From: Spinacia oleracea
Taxonomy: Eukaryota; Streptophyta; Magnoliopsida; Caryophyllales; Amaranthaceae
Direction of reading: 5' to 3'
Assembly (NCBI RefSeq): GCF_020520425.1
Contig: NC_079491.1
Coordinates: forward strand, 1,674,001 to 1,738,000
Length of the DNA stretch: 64,000 bases
Positions 33,695-45,462 of this stretch are shown here, piece after piece. Under the pieces are notes generated by a model, which did no database searches, was not told where the DNA came from, and saw only the letters and a program-made list of their open reading frames with translations. A program made the position numbers and the translations under genes. The first letter of the stretch is position 1. The number at the start of each line of letters is the position of its first letter.

Positions 33695-36518
33695 AACCAA
33701 ACCAAACATAACGACAATAAGAACTTCAAAGCACCCTTGTTCACTTAATAATGCAGCCTGAAAACTATACTGATGTTTCCTACCCTGTCTTTTACCCTGC
33801 AAATCAGTATAGTATTTTTTTATTTTCAAATATTTGGTCAAGATTTTAGCAAACTTTAACCATCAAAGTTCAAACAACAACATAATTATGCATCAGAACG
33901 AGTATTATGAGAATCTAACAAGGATTGTTGAATCATCAACACATCATATGGTATGAATGATAATAAAAAGTATAAATCTTTAGGGAATTAGGGGGCACTT
34001 CAGTAATTGCCTGCCTGAAGTCTTGGTTATTCCTCAACCTTTTTTATATCAATCGACCACTAGCGCAACGAAAACCCAACCACAGGCCAATACAGTTCCA
34101 GCCTTAGGCCCGACGTTCCCGACACGGAAAAAACACGACTCGGCACGAGCACGAAGTCGTGGCCGGGCCTGGGCCTCATTTTCTTTGGAAAAAGCACGAC
34201 AGGACTAGACCTGGCAAAACACGCTACATTTAGTAAAATTAGGCTTAGGCACGATGGCCCAACCCGGCCCGTCAAGGCATCATGTGGGCCTGAACACCAT
34301 GTTTAACTTTTCAGCCCGCCCCGGCACGATGGTGAGTGGGCCTGACGTGGACCTGAACTGTTTAGACCACGGCCTGTGGACTCGACCGACCCGGCCCGAC
34401 CAACGCCATCTTTAGGTAGCATTTTAGCAACCCATTACCATTACCGATGCCTACCCCACCAAAAAATACACAACCTTCACCTGATCAGCTTTCAATGTCT
34501 AGGAAAATCTGATTGCAATCCAATAAATAATTGCACATTACACCTTATGAAAACAATTTATGCTGTAACAATGCATCAATTTTCATGTTATTCTACGGGG
34601 GGTTTACAGAACAAGAACAACAACTACATCGACAATCACATGCAATGATTCGTCACTTCACTATTTGATGTGAGTGACGAGTCGCCTTCAATCTAAAAGA
34701 TTCATGTATATCACAAAATTTCACTAATAATATGAAATAAAAATGAAAAATCCTTCATCAAGATTACAATAAGCTAAGCATGTACTTCCTTTGCATCTAC
34801 ACACTGCATACCACATGTATTTTAAGAATACAAGATGAAGAAACAAACATTTTGGATGAAGTCTGACAAAACCCAAGAGGTCCTGAAGTCATTATCGCTA
34901 CAGAACCCTTTCCGTGCAATCATGTTGCTGCTATTATTTATGTTTAATCAGAAAATCAAGCAACATCCTGGTCTATCTATCGGTGGCTAATGCTATACCA
35001 AATGTTTAGTATGACAGTTGCAAACTAAGTCATAATGCAAACCCACGAATTACAACCAAGAGAAATTCGACCCCAACGCTAAAGAGATAAGATGAAAAAC
35101 ATGCAAGTAGAAGGATGAATGTATATTCCATGGCTCAGCTAGTTTAAACTTTAAACTAAAATGGGAATATATTAAACAAGTAATCATTATTCATGCTAAA
35201 TGATCAAAATCTTGAGCCTAAGTAAATAACGAAAAAGGGCCTAGATCAAAAAGTTATTGGCAAGCTGTAGAAGCTACCTCATGTCTATAATTACAATGTT
35301 CTAATAAGTACTAAACTACTAACCCAATAGAACTATCTGGTTTTGTATATAAAAAATCAAAAGTTCTATTATATTAATGAATGAACATAAATGCATGAAC
35401 CCCTGACCTCTGTTTTCAAATGGAAGTTCTCTGATGTTGAAACTGGAGGATCAAGCAGTGACCCACCTGAAACCGCAAAAAGCACAGAATGCATTGGTTG
35501 CTTAGTTCGTAAACTAAATAAAAACGCACAAAAAAAGCCAAGGTTACAAGGAGAGATGCACAGAAGGATGAGAGAAAACACAGAAAGGGTTGACAATAAT
35601 TCTTGCCTTATTAACACTTCACACTAAAACATGATAGCGGATTTGGTAGGCGGCACTAAAAGCTGGTAGAATGGTAATGGTAATGAAGTATATTATCTTT
35701 GCAAGGAAAGTCTCATGTCAATGTTCTCCATAAATTTCCATTATTCACCACAGAGGTGGTATTGGGTGGTATTGAGAATTTATGAAAACACACATAGACG
35801 CACAGACACACACAAACACACACGTAGAGGTGGTGAAGCATTACCATGGGAGATAGTCTACTTTTATTGCAAATTACAAATAAGCTCATTACAATCATCG
35901 CCATTCATTACCAACTACCAAACAGGCTGCAAACGTAAATAGATTAAAAAGTGAAGCAGAAATACCCAAAGAAATTGACTTGCTTCCATGCATTTGATAA
36001 TGCATATGGAAGGACCAGAACTTACTGGGAAACAAGAAACTAGAGCATGAATGAAGTTTGTGCAACTTTTATGAGCATGAATGACGAGAATTGTTTTGTT
36101 CAATAGTTAAAACCACCGCAAAAATTCATGGGTCATCAGATAATGAGCAAGAAGGCTTGAGCACTGAAGATTCCCATAGGCAAGGATGTTAAAATAATGG
36201 CACGTGTAAGCCACTAGATTTCACCCAAAATGCAACTCAAATAGATAATCTAAAGATTCTAAACCATAATAAACTATCAACAATCAACCAAACATTTACA
36301 CTAAATGTCAATGCTATACGGCTACCTGTTAAGTGGAATTGTTTATCAAGCCAACAGGCCTAGCGACAGAAGACACCACATTTGTGATTCATCATTATGG
36401 TCCCAACGGATTGCCTTAACCTCGCCTTTGATTTCATCATTAAAGCTTGACTTCTTGGCCAAACAAATTCAGTTGTCTGGCAGAAAAACATGCAAGAAAA
36501 AGAGTACTTGTCGGACTT

Positions 36519-39500
36519 TTAGTCCTTCAAAACTCGAACAACTATGCCGGAAGGTGTCTGAAAAGTCCGCAGGTGACCTGAGCCAATTAAATCGCGAAGA
36601 TGAAATCTCATATCAAGCGGAGAAAATCGAAGGCGCTTTTTCTCTAGAGAAGCCAACATCATCTCCTTGTATTTCCTGCGATTTAGAAATGATAGCAATT
36701 CCTTTCTTCCCTGAACAAACATAGAAAAGAAGAATCAGCAACCTCTAATAGTCTAGTCACTCTAACATGAGTAATGTATGACCCCGTCGACTGCTCAAAA
36801 TACTTTGATAAGTGGAAATAAATAACAAGCAACTTGATATAGTGCAATATCATTTACTTAATCTGGATTTTAATACGCTATAGGTGAAATCTGAACCATT
36901 TCCCCCCCCCCTAATAACTCAATCAGAAGAAACTGGACGAGAGGCCAACTTCCTTCACTGCCAATTACCAAAGTATTAACTAGATTTACGGTAATGCATG
37001 ATTTTTGTTACACTTTAATGATCAAGTGACAAATAGTAAATCCACAAGTTCCATAGTTCGTATCGTTGTCTTATACCCTTTATGAGCACAACACGGTAAG
37101 GTGAAACCAAGATGAAGATGGGAAGCTTATGCTAGATTGCTAGGGAGGATCGTCCTACTCCCTCTTTTTTTTGTGGCAATTAAATATATTATTATCAAGA
37201 AATAACACAAAAAGTACAAAGCAACAGCCCACAAACAGCAAAACTGCACTCAGAGCCAATAAAGCCTTGAAAACACCCAAGAAACCACAACTAGCATCAA
37301 CATCCAAAGGGTCTCCACCTTCTAGGAAGGGTTAGACCAAGCCACCAAGGAATTCATCCTGTGCTCAGTTTCTTAGCAAAAGCATACACATACGATCAGG
37401 AACTCTAAATGCCACTTTGAAAAGAATCCCTCTATAAACTTACAAGGGGCGTTTACAAACCCCTTTGAAGACCATGTCATTCCACTGGATCCAAATATAG
37501 TAGACAGCTTCAGCAAACAGCATAAGAAACAACTTATGTTTATTACCTCCTTGTTTTGCAGATTTAACGGCCCAACTTAGCTCTACATTAAAAGTCTCTG
37601 GTTGTCTGCAAAACTAAATCAACTGTAGAAGGTCATGCCATATTGGTCTAGAGTAAGGACATAGGAAGAACATGTGATCAAAAGCTCTGCAAACCTCCCT
37701 CACAACCTGCAAGAATCATTATCTACCACTTTCTATCGTGCAAGCCTAACAGCACTAGGAAGCCTATCCAAGATAGTAAGTCACAAAATGAAAATTCTCT
37801 TTGGAGTTGCTAAATTATCACACACAACCCTCCTCCATGCCACTTTAGGGAAATAATCTTTATATACATCAACTTTATAGATTAATTTCCAGTTGACTGA
37901 ACATTATCCCACCCTCCAACATCCTTCACATACTTTGAGCATTCAAAATATTTCCTCAGCATCCATGACATAGGCTTAAGGTTAAGCCATCTCCCAACTT
38001 CTCTGTTCCTCAAGTAACAACTGTTGACCCACCTGACCGAATAGTTTGTCTTTTTTATTAATAATTGCCACAACAACTCTATTCCAGTATTCCAAGCAAT
38101 CATATCTATGACATTCCTCCCACCTGCCGACTTTGGCATTCACTCTGAATTCCAAGCTACTAGAGCATTTTTTGATGAGTTTGTAGAGCCTGTCCGAAGG
38201 TATATCCTACATTTACTTTCCACTTCTTTTATCACCTACTTTGGGAGAAAAAAGAGTTGGAAACCAGAAGGTTTGCAAGGTAAACAAAATGCATTCACTA
38301 GTTGTAACTTGTAACCGTCTAGCATAAGTTAGATGCCTAGCATTCCAAGACTTGATTCTTGCTAGTACTCTGTCTACCAAGGCTTTACATTGATTATACC
38401 CCAACTTCTTAGAGGAAAGAGGAACCCGAACCCCTAAGTACCGAAATGAGAAATTGCCAATAGGCATTTTACCATCTTTTTCCTACAATAATCACACCTT
38501 TCCATCATCTCTCTCCTACCTTACCCATGATTATCCATTATTTTACTACCTTTTTCTTACACCCACTCACCCCTCCTAGAAACAAGGGTCTACCGTAATT
38601 GGGTTCATAAGAAAACAGAGGAGAATTAACGATGAAACTTTTGTTCCCAAATGAATAATTATTTTTCTTTTGAAAAAAACAAGAGATTGATGTACGGAAC
38701 TAGGGATACTTTAGGGAAACAACGTATGGTTAATGACAATGAGAGTAGATGACAGCAATGAGAGGGAATGTCTGTGTGATTAGAAAACAACTTCTGCTGA
38801 GTGCAGTAGCAATTTAGTTCGTAATGGATATATGAATAACATGACTCAACCAACAATACTAGCTAACTATGAGGCGAACAAATTCCAAGGTATAAATCAA
38901 GCATACTTCAGTCATTGACAATGAAAATAGAGATTTGCAGAAGCAGCAGAACTAACTACTGTAGTATTTAGGAAAATAAGTTAATCATTAATTTGCAAAA
39001 AGATCTGTAATTTACAACGAAGAGCCACTGTCATTGATTTATATTAGAAGTAATTCCATTACAAGTATATTGTATACCTTTAACTAGTGTATGATGACTA
39101 GAAAAAATGGTGGAAGATTGGCCATAAAGACACTGTGGATAGGTTTGATTAGTTTTAAACTATCAGATGATAAGTATCTACCCACACCGCCACACGGGAT
39201 AGCTATAGAGGTGGTATTGATGGAAGAAATTTGTACTTGGACAAAATTATTACAAAGATAAGGGTTTCCTTGTGTGTGATAAATGAGTTCAATGCCGCAC
39301 AATAAATGTTTTAATCAAACCATTAAAGCTCGATCAGAATAAGCAAAAGATTGATGTATGAAAGCACAGAGCCAGCGTGCAGAAGTCATTATATAAGAGT
39401 AAACGTAGAAGGTAATATCAACTAAGAAAACACAATTTTGTTCATCATTCTGGGAGATGAATTACAAATAAAATGAGAGCAAACAGTTAACACAGCAAAT

Positions 39501-42500
39501 GATAGTATCATAGCATAGAATTGTAACTTGTTGACATGATTGTAAAGCCTAAGGGTTTTCTAGAGTTTGGCATAATATAAAATTTAGTAGTAAGACAATA
39601 ACTTCTTATGGAATCAATGTACTCCCACCATTTAGACAACTATTCTTAAGTATCCCTGCCAGTACAAAGTATTATCTCATTATTTAGCATACATGTCGAC
39701 TTGCCAGGATTTTTAGCTCTAGAACTTTTTTTTGACGGGGAAGAACAATTTCATTAATAATCAGTCATACAACATCAACAATGATAAAGTAGATCTGCAT
39801 ACCACGGATTTAAAGAAAATGCATAACTGTTACAATCAAAAAGCTCTAGAATTCAGGATGAAGGGAATACATAGGTACCTGTGAGATCCCCTTTAGAATT
39901 GAACCGATATTAGGAATAGCAAACCAGTACATGTTTGGATCAACAAGTTGTCTAGTCTGCAAAAAAATATAACAGTATTGTAAAATAAAAATGATAGGTG
40001 AAAAAAACATCAAAATGCACAATAAATATTAAAAAAATAGAAAGAAAAAGTGTGGTGCCCATGACTGTTACTGCGTAGTTCTTTATCTCATCATACTTTC
40101 TCAAGTAACCAGCAGCAAGCCACAACTGGAACATTTAATAGTCAAAAGGGGCTGAATTTACTTACAATCATGCCAGCGTTAACCAAGAGAGAGATATGAT
40201 CATCCTTCAATTTTCCTCCTGCTGATAGCAGGGAGCACTGCATTAAGAAAAAAATGTTTTCATGCAAATTCATTAGCTAAAATTACAACATACTTTTGAG
40301 ATAAATATTTAAAATAAAACCATCTAATAGTGATAGATAGTGCGTAAGTCAGGAGAAAACAATATCATAGCAGGTAATTGAACTCGTTAATAACTTAACA
40401 AAAGAAACAAATGATTGGAAAAAAAAAATCTAATACCTACTCAATAAATAAATAAATAAAATCTTCACGGAGACATAGAAACTGCGTCAACACAACGGGG
40501 TAAAAAGTAGATAGCTACTCGAGTTCACAATCTCTGAGGGGAAACATCAACCTTCGACTGAAAAGAACAACTAAGCAAAAACACGAATAAATAAAACTTA
40601 CAAGCTCTTGATGTGCAATGCTTGGCTCCAATCTAGACATGATAACATGAGACTTGAACCAACCAAACACAGCAAAATCACCTTCCTTCTTAGTCCCTAT
40701 CTTCTTTGAAACATTGTCTATCTACAAAAAAGAATCCAATAAAAAAACTCATTAGAAAATCACAACTTTTTTAAGTTCATTAAGGACTAGCATATGGCGC
40801 CTAAGGAAGGCAAACTTCACAAGAAGCTTTTGATAATATAGTTGATAACGTTCAACTCTCTTACAAGCTATTTTCAATGATTACATTAGTTACGAATCAC
40901 AAACTGTGAAACAATTACACACATAAGTAGGTAATAACCTGGTGTATGTAGTCATCAAGAAACATCACTGCATGATCATCTTGCCCAGTATTTAGTTTAA
41001 AAACCCGCAAAACATTATCCCTCTTCAACAACTGTCAAATGAGATAAAAGGATAATTAATAGAAATAGAAAACATTCTACATGATTCATTTCAACAACTA
41101 GGAAACATGTTGAAAACAAAAATCGAATGCAACAAGAAGCAAATTTTGTTATACAGACAATTCTTACAAAAACGGAGTCCTGTTCGCCTCTGAAAGATTA
41201 CTGATGTATTCTCAAAAGTTGAAATTTATATATAGAGAGAATCATCCTTGCAGATTTATAAGGTATACCATGTGAAAGACTAGCACGACCATTCAAAGAA
41301 GCTTTACTCCTAGCAATCACCAAAATTGAGATAAATTGTTACCAGCATACCAGTAGCATTTTATAACAAAATATTACATGCCCTACAACCCCTACCAAAT
41401 GTCTCGCATATGTGACTGCTCTTACAAATTGAATGTGTCACAAAGTCATAATTAACAACTCAAAAGTTATTCTCCCAGAAATATAGCCATTCCACAAGTA
41501 TTGAAGCAGCACATATACAATAACCTATAGAACTAACCGTCATTAATCATTGTGCTATAATTTGGTGACATTGGTGTCCCTTCTTTGCAAAAGATAGTTC
41601 TTAGACTTCTTACATTCTCATCATTCAGTACCATAACCACTAGGTGATATAAGCAATTGTACCCCTTTTATGAGGAAAGTAATCACCTTTTTATACTTAA
41701 CGTGTGAAACATCACCCACACACTGAAATACTCAATTGCAAGTCATCAACTCAAGGTGAATGGAAAAGAAAAAAGTTGACGTGGTTGTATGCAAGGAATG
41801 AACAAGTGTTAGTAATGAGAAAAAATGAAGACAAAGAAATCTACTACAGCAACTACATGGAATTGTCAACAAAGAAATCCCTTCCAAACGCTCGTACGAG
41901 GACTAATTGTAGAACTATTGCTGGTGCACTTAATCACTACATAAAAGACTTCAGACAGCAACCCAGATTTATATCCACAAGAACCACAACAACTGATACC
42001 TTCATGGTAGATTGACCCGTCCTTAGTCTTTCCTTTCGTACCCTAAAATTTTCCATAAACCCTGCTCTGGGATCTCAAAGTAGAAGACCCAAGTATGCAA
42101 CCACAGAGATATTAGACATGATTCGACAGAATTTTCAAGGGACCCTGCCCCAACTTCCATAGCCGGGAACACTTATGTAAACTGTCTTTTTCAAGCAAGC
42201 AAAACCATCTTTGAAATAAAGGATGAACCAGGATAACAAAACCCACTTGCTATACCCCCCTTAGGCATCTCAGTAAACAGCAACAAGCTGCCCTGGTAAA
42301 TTGTCATCTATTATGCATATCATCAGTAAGGAATTAAGGATAAGGGGGGAAACCATAAGGGGACAAAACCCTCTGATCTTCTGATCTTGTCCACCAAAAA
42401 ACTCAATGCTCAGGTGGTAACAGAAACTAGTGCCAAAAAACTCGGGTTTTCCAACCACTAGTTATCTATCGTTATCTTCATGAGAAATATTCCTTTCAAA

Positions 42501-44373
42501 ACCAGGCTTAATGACAGTAAGAAAAGATCCTTCCTCCCTACCAATACAAGAACTCAAATGTTAAAACTCTCTCTAATAGCTTCTTCTCAAATCTCTAACT
42601 GACTGAAAACTCGCCCCCCTACAAGTTTCATGCCGATTAATCTAACAATAACAATTTGCAGGATAGTATTACTTATGCTAATCTACTCTTCTGCTGCATT
42701 TTCATTATTGTACTAAATTTTATGAACAAATAGCTTTTTCGAATTGTTGTAAGTGGACCTTTGAGAAACAACCTCTCCAGTAGCCTTTTTTAACTAATAG
42801 GGGTAAGGCTGGCCACAACATACCACTGGACTTCCCCTGGCCCTATTTTAATGATTTTATATTAGAATGATTGTATTGTTGTTCTAGATAGCTGAACAAG
42901 GAAACAAACTTTCTTATAGATAAGTAAATATTCCAGGATGCATAAAGTTAAGACATCTACTTGGATCCATACAGCACCACGTGATCCAGATTCCAGAATC
43001 CATGAAAGAATAAAATAATTTCAGGTTAAAATACAAAGATGAACAATCAAGGAACCAGACCTCTAATTCACGGTCAACCTGAGTTCTATCTTTTACACTG
43101 CTGTATAGTTGTGAACGTAAGATTAAGGGTTTGGTAGAAACCTGAACATAAGAAACACAATATCAGACAGCAAGAAAAGAGGATAGTATTGGTATGTTAC
43201 AAAAATATGCTAACACGATTAACACGAGAAACATAAATCATTCCCCTCAGATTCCTTCATGAAACTGGAAATTTGCAGTAACTTTCACTGAAATTTCCTT
43301 CGAAAGTGTAGTTACTCGAAGAAACTTCAATTTCGAGATTTACATTCAAGGAGAGTGAAATGAAATTTTAAGTATCATATAAGCTTCTCTACAAAGTTTT
43401 CCAAGTCTTACATACAAGATATCTAGTGCAGATTCTGCAGAATACTTAAGATTACAGAACATTGCAGCAGGTTCAATTTCAAACTCAATTCAACATCATT
43501 CAAGTTATTGAACAAATCGTCGAGAGAGAGAAATACACATTTCAAAGCCAATTTATGATCTGTCAACAAAGATAGAGGTTCAATGAACCCTAGCAACACG
43601 TCGACTAATCCATACGAATAACGACAGATTAGGATTACCGAACATTGCAACAGGTTCAATTTCAAACTCAATTAAACATCATTCAAAGTAATTGAACAAA
43701 CCGACAAGAGATAGAAACACACATTTGAAAGCCAATTTATGATGTGCCAACAGAAATAGAGGTTCAATGAATTCTAGCCAAACGTCGACTAATTCCTAAA
43801 AGAAAATAGCAATCTAATGCACATAATTCAAAAGAAAAATAATTAATGATCAACACAACATATGCTAGTCAAAATCATTGCTTTTGCGTAAACAGGAAGA
43901 AAAAAACAGCTTGAAATTGAAGAATTATGATGCCAAACCTTCTCAAGCTTAGGAAATTGAGCCCGCATCATCCGAAGAGCAACCAAAGTATCGCTAAATG
44001 TAAGACTCTTCTCTGAAAAAACCACCAAAACAATGAAAATTGCTTCAGAAATCAAATTATACTGAAATTAGGGTTTTAACCTAACTCAATTGCTTCAAAT
44101 TCATCGTAAATTCGATCAACAACAGAGATAGAACATAAAATTTGCAATTACTATAAAAATAAAAAAATCGACAGCTAGTGATTATGAGAGGAGGTTGGAA
44201 GAAGTGAACTTACCAAGAGAGAGGAGCTCGTCGTCTTCTTCGTCGACTGTATTGACATTGTCGAGTTGCGAGTCGGAATCGGAGTCTGCAAATCGTTTTC
44301 GCTTCTTATCGGTGAGAGAGGAGGAAGAAGAAGAAGGTCCAGCTTTATCCTCCATTGTATTTCCTCTGTTCAT
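36519..44373 (-). CDS. STK19: STK19 homologue (winged-helix repair factor), complete, 8 exons
   Basis: Homologue of STK19, named a serine/threonine kinase but now regarded in animals as a winged-helix DNA-binding factor of transcription-coupled repair. Exons (minus): 44214-44373, 43939-44012, 43061-43141, 40939-41031, 40602-40721, 40166-40237, 39879-39956, 36519-36710. All junctions are GT-AG and in frame, giving 289 aa. The N-terminus is disordered: a serine run, KKRKR (residues 23-27, probable nuclear signal), then an acidic DSDSDS/DEEDDE stretch. The conserved core begins at KSLTFSDTLVALRMM and includes FILRSQLYSS-like ILRSQLYSSVKDRTQVDREL, LNTGQDDHAVMFLDDYI, NAGMI-TRQLVDPNMYW and FAIPNIGSILKG. 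The last exon has GRKELLSFLNRRKYKEMML and FHLRDLIGSGHL. No kinase motifs (HRD, DFG) are visible. An alternative start is ATG 44355, in strong context. Introns 3 (2.0 kb) and 7 (3.2 kb) are long and repeat-filled. Confidence 0.92.
37160..38475 (-). mobile_element. 5'-truncated LINE (L1-type) in STK19 intron 7
   Basis: Minus-strand frames read the C-terminal part of a plant LINE reverse transcriptase: FRYLGVRVPLSSKKLG, LVDRVLARIKSWNARHLTYA and QTFWFPTLFSPK (38213-38467), then the downstream PKSAGGRNVIDMIAWN region (37882-38139). Degraded zinc-binding reverse transcriptase (zf-RVT) text continues to about 37560. A T-run at about 37164-37172 on the plus strand marks the poly(A) tail. The upstream endonuclease and catalytic RT motifs are absent, consistent with 5' truncation at about 38475. 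Several stops and frame changes make it dead. It has the same orientation as the host gene. Confidence 0.85.
39724..39775 (-). mobile_element. LINE 3'-end-like fragment
   Basis: TTTTTTTTGACGGGGAAGAA then CAATTTCATTAATAATCAGT. A similar text occurs at about 8895-8940 (CAGGGAAGAATAATATCATTAATAATCAGTC) and a weaker one near 53185. These look like short 3' ends of retroposed elements, with the T-run as tail. Confidence 0.35.
43440..43800. repeat. Two tandem units of about 182 bp in STK19 intron 2
   Basis: GAACATTGCAGCAGGTTCAA at 43458 and GAACATTGCAACAGGTTCAA at 43640 start matching stretches. Both pass through AACTCAATT, CACACATTT-like text and AGCCAATTTATGAT and end AACGTCGACTAAT or equivalent. 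The open frame at 43423-43671 spans the units and is not a gene. Confidence 0.7.
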
Positions 44374-45462
44374 ACTCGACCGGTTTTATTTCACCAACTG
44401 GTTTTTGGCTTGGCTTAAATGAGAGGCATGTACAAGTTTGCAAACGGTACAAGTAGGTGGTAAAGAGTACAACCGGTAAAGTTGGATCGGGCCCACTCAC
44501 CGGGCCCATTCCGATGCACGTCTTTTTCGGCATGATTAAGGGTCGCTTAGGTCAACTCGTGATCCGTTGAAAATGAATTTAAATTTGAAACAAACTCGTT
44601 TCAATTGCTTTGTTGCATACTTCTATTTGATTAGGTTTATATCGACTTAGATAGAGTCAATTTCAATTTGTGTAAATTTCGGTTAGGGGTCGAGAGAAGG
44701 TATTCGATTTTGATCATCCAAATTTAGTTTGAGGAGTGATGGGAAACTTCAATTCGAATGAGTTCTAATCAAATTGAATCTTCTAGTTATCAACTCCCAA
44801 AGCCATTTAACTTGATGATTACATTAAAAAAAAATCGTTTCATCAGAGAAATGGTATAATCGGTTGAGCTCAGCTTATCCTTATCGAGCTCAAGCCAAGC
44901 CTAGCCAAGCTCATTCTTGGCTCAGCTCATTAATACACCTAGTCAGACGTTGTGTTATGCGGATTGGCAACGGTACAAGATGATTAAACAGATTATCGAA
45001 GGGGGAGATAGTTGGGTATAAGTCCCAAGTCGCACGTCGGATAGATGAGTTACCTAGTTTATAAGAGTTCACCAACTACTTTAGTACGAGGCCTTTTAGG
45101 AATGAGGCAAAAGCAAACAATATCATACTAACGATAGAGTTCTTGGTGAACTCGTGGGCCCTACACATATAACAGGTTTTGGCTTTCAACATAACCTCTA
45201 CATACAAGTTATACAACCACCAAGCATAGTAACTTAGTAAGGGAGAAAAGAAAAACAGAATAATTACTTAATTAAAACTTGACATATAATGATAAAACTT
45301 GTTCTTTAAGTTAACAACCTTAAAATTGTATACATCTAGATACCTAATATGAATTAAAGATCACAAAACATAGCTGAAGGCAATTCCATATTACATAATA
45401 CCCAATGAACCAAAAGATTGATTGCAGCAACAAGCAGAAACTGCACGTGACATCCGTTATCA
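44374..45462. other. Spacer between STK19 and NOP10
   Basis: About 1.1 kb containing the STK19 promoter and 5' leader and the 3' flank of NOP10. A block at about 45010-45180 (AAGTCCCAAGTCGCACGTCGG to GTGGGCCCTACACATATAAC) resembles LTR sequence of small retrotransposons, but ends are not clear. No coding sequence seen. Confidence 0.55.

Larger units (their letters stand above)
19798..36518. other. Gene-poor intergenic region between EXO84 and STK19
   Basis: About 16.7 kb with no supportable protein-coding gene. Separately listed are a Stowaway relative (about 20050-20310), nested Stowaway/MULE (21788-22352), Tourist-like fragments (about 22826, 25080, 29875), mini-CACTA 25416-25683, a palindromic-ended MITE (about 25715-26043), tandem duplications (26681-27385, 27879-28560, 33323-33694), SINEs near 30.7 and 31.5 kb, a MULE-MITE (32622-33003) and a Stowaway (33083-33382). 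34030-34420 is a GC-rich low-complexity patch of GGCCCG and GGCACGA motifs, probably a decayed MITE. 23000-25000, 28600-29700 and 34700-36500 show nothing identifiable. The last of these includes the likely STK19 3' UTR and an open stretch at 35391-35627 discussed in the findings. Confidence 0.65.

Noticed and set aside
36305..36724. 139-codon plus-strand frame
   Set aside because: It is the antisense of the last STK19 exon and its 3' flank; the minus-strand reading is strongly conserved.
39952..40134. WLAAGYLRKYDEIKNYAV-containing minus-strand frame as a possible extra STK19 exon
   Set aside because: Exons 6 and 7 already join in frame (NAGMI to TRQLVDP) and reproduce the conserved family order; the stretch lies in the intron between them.
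41704..42015. 103-codon plus-strand frame
   Set aside because: Antisense within STK19 intron 3, no recognisable domain and no splice or start context that favours a gene.
45010..45180. Possible Cassandra-type TRIM LTR
   Set aside because: The text AAGTCCCAAGTCGCACGTCGG and GTGGGCCCTACACA is suggestive, but no second LTR, primer site, 5S-like promoter or target duplication could be found.
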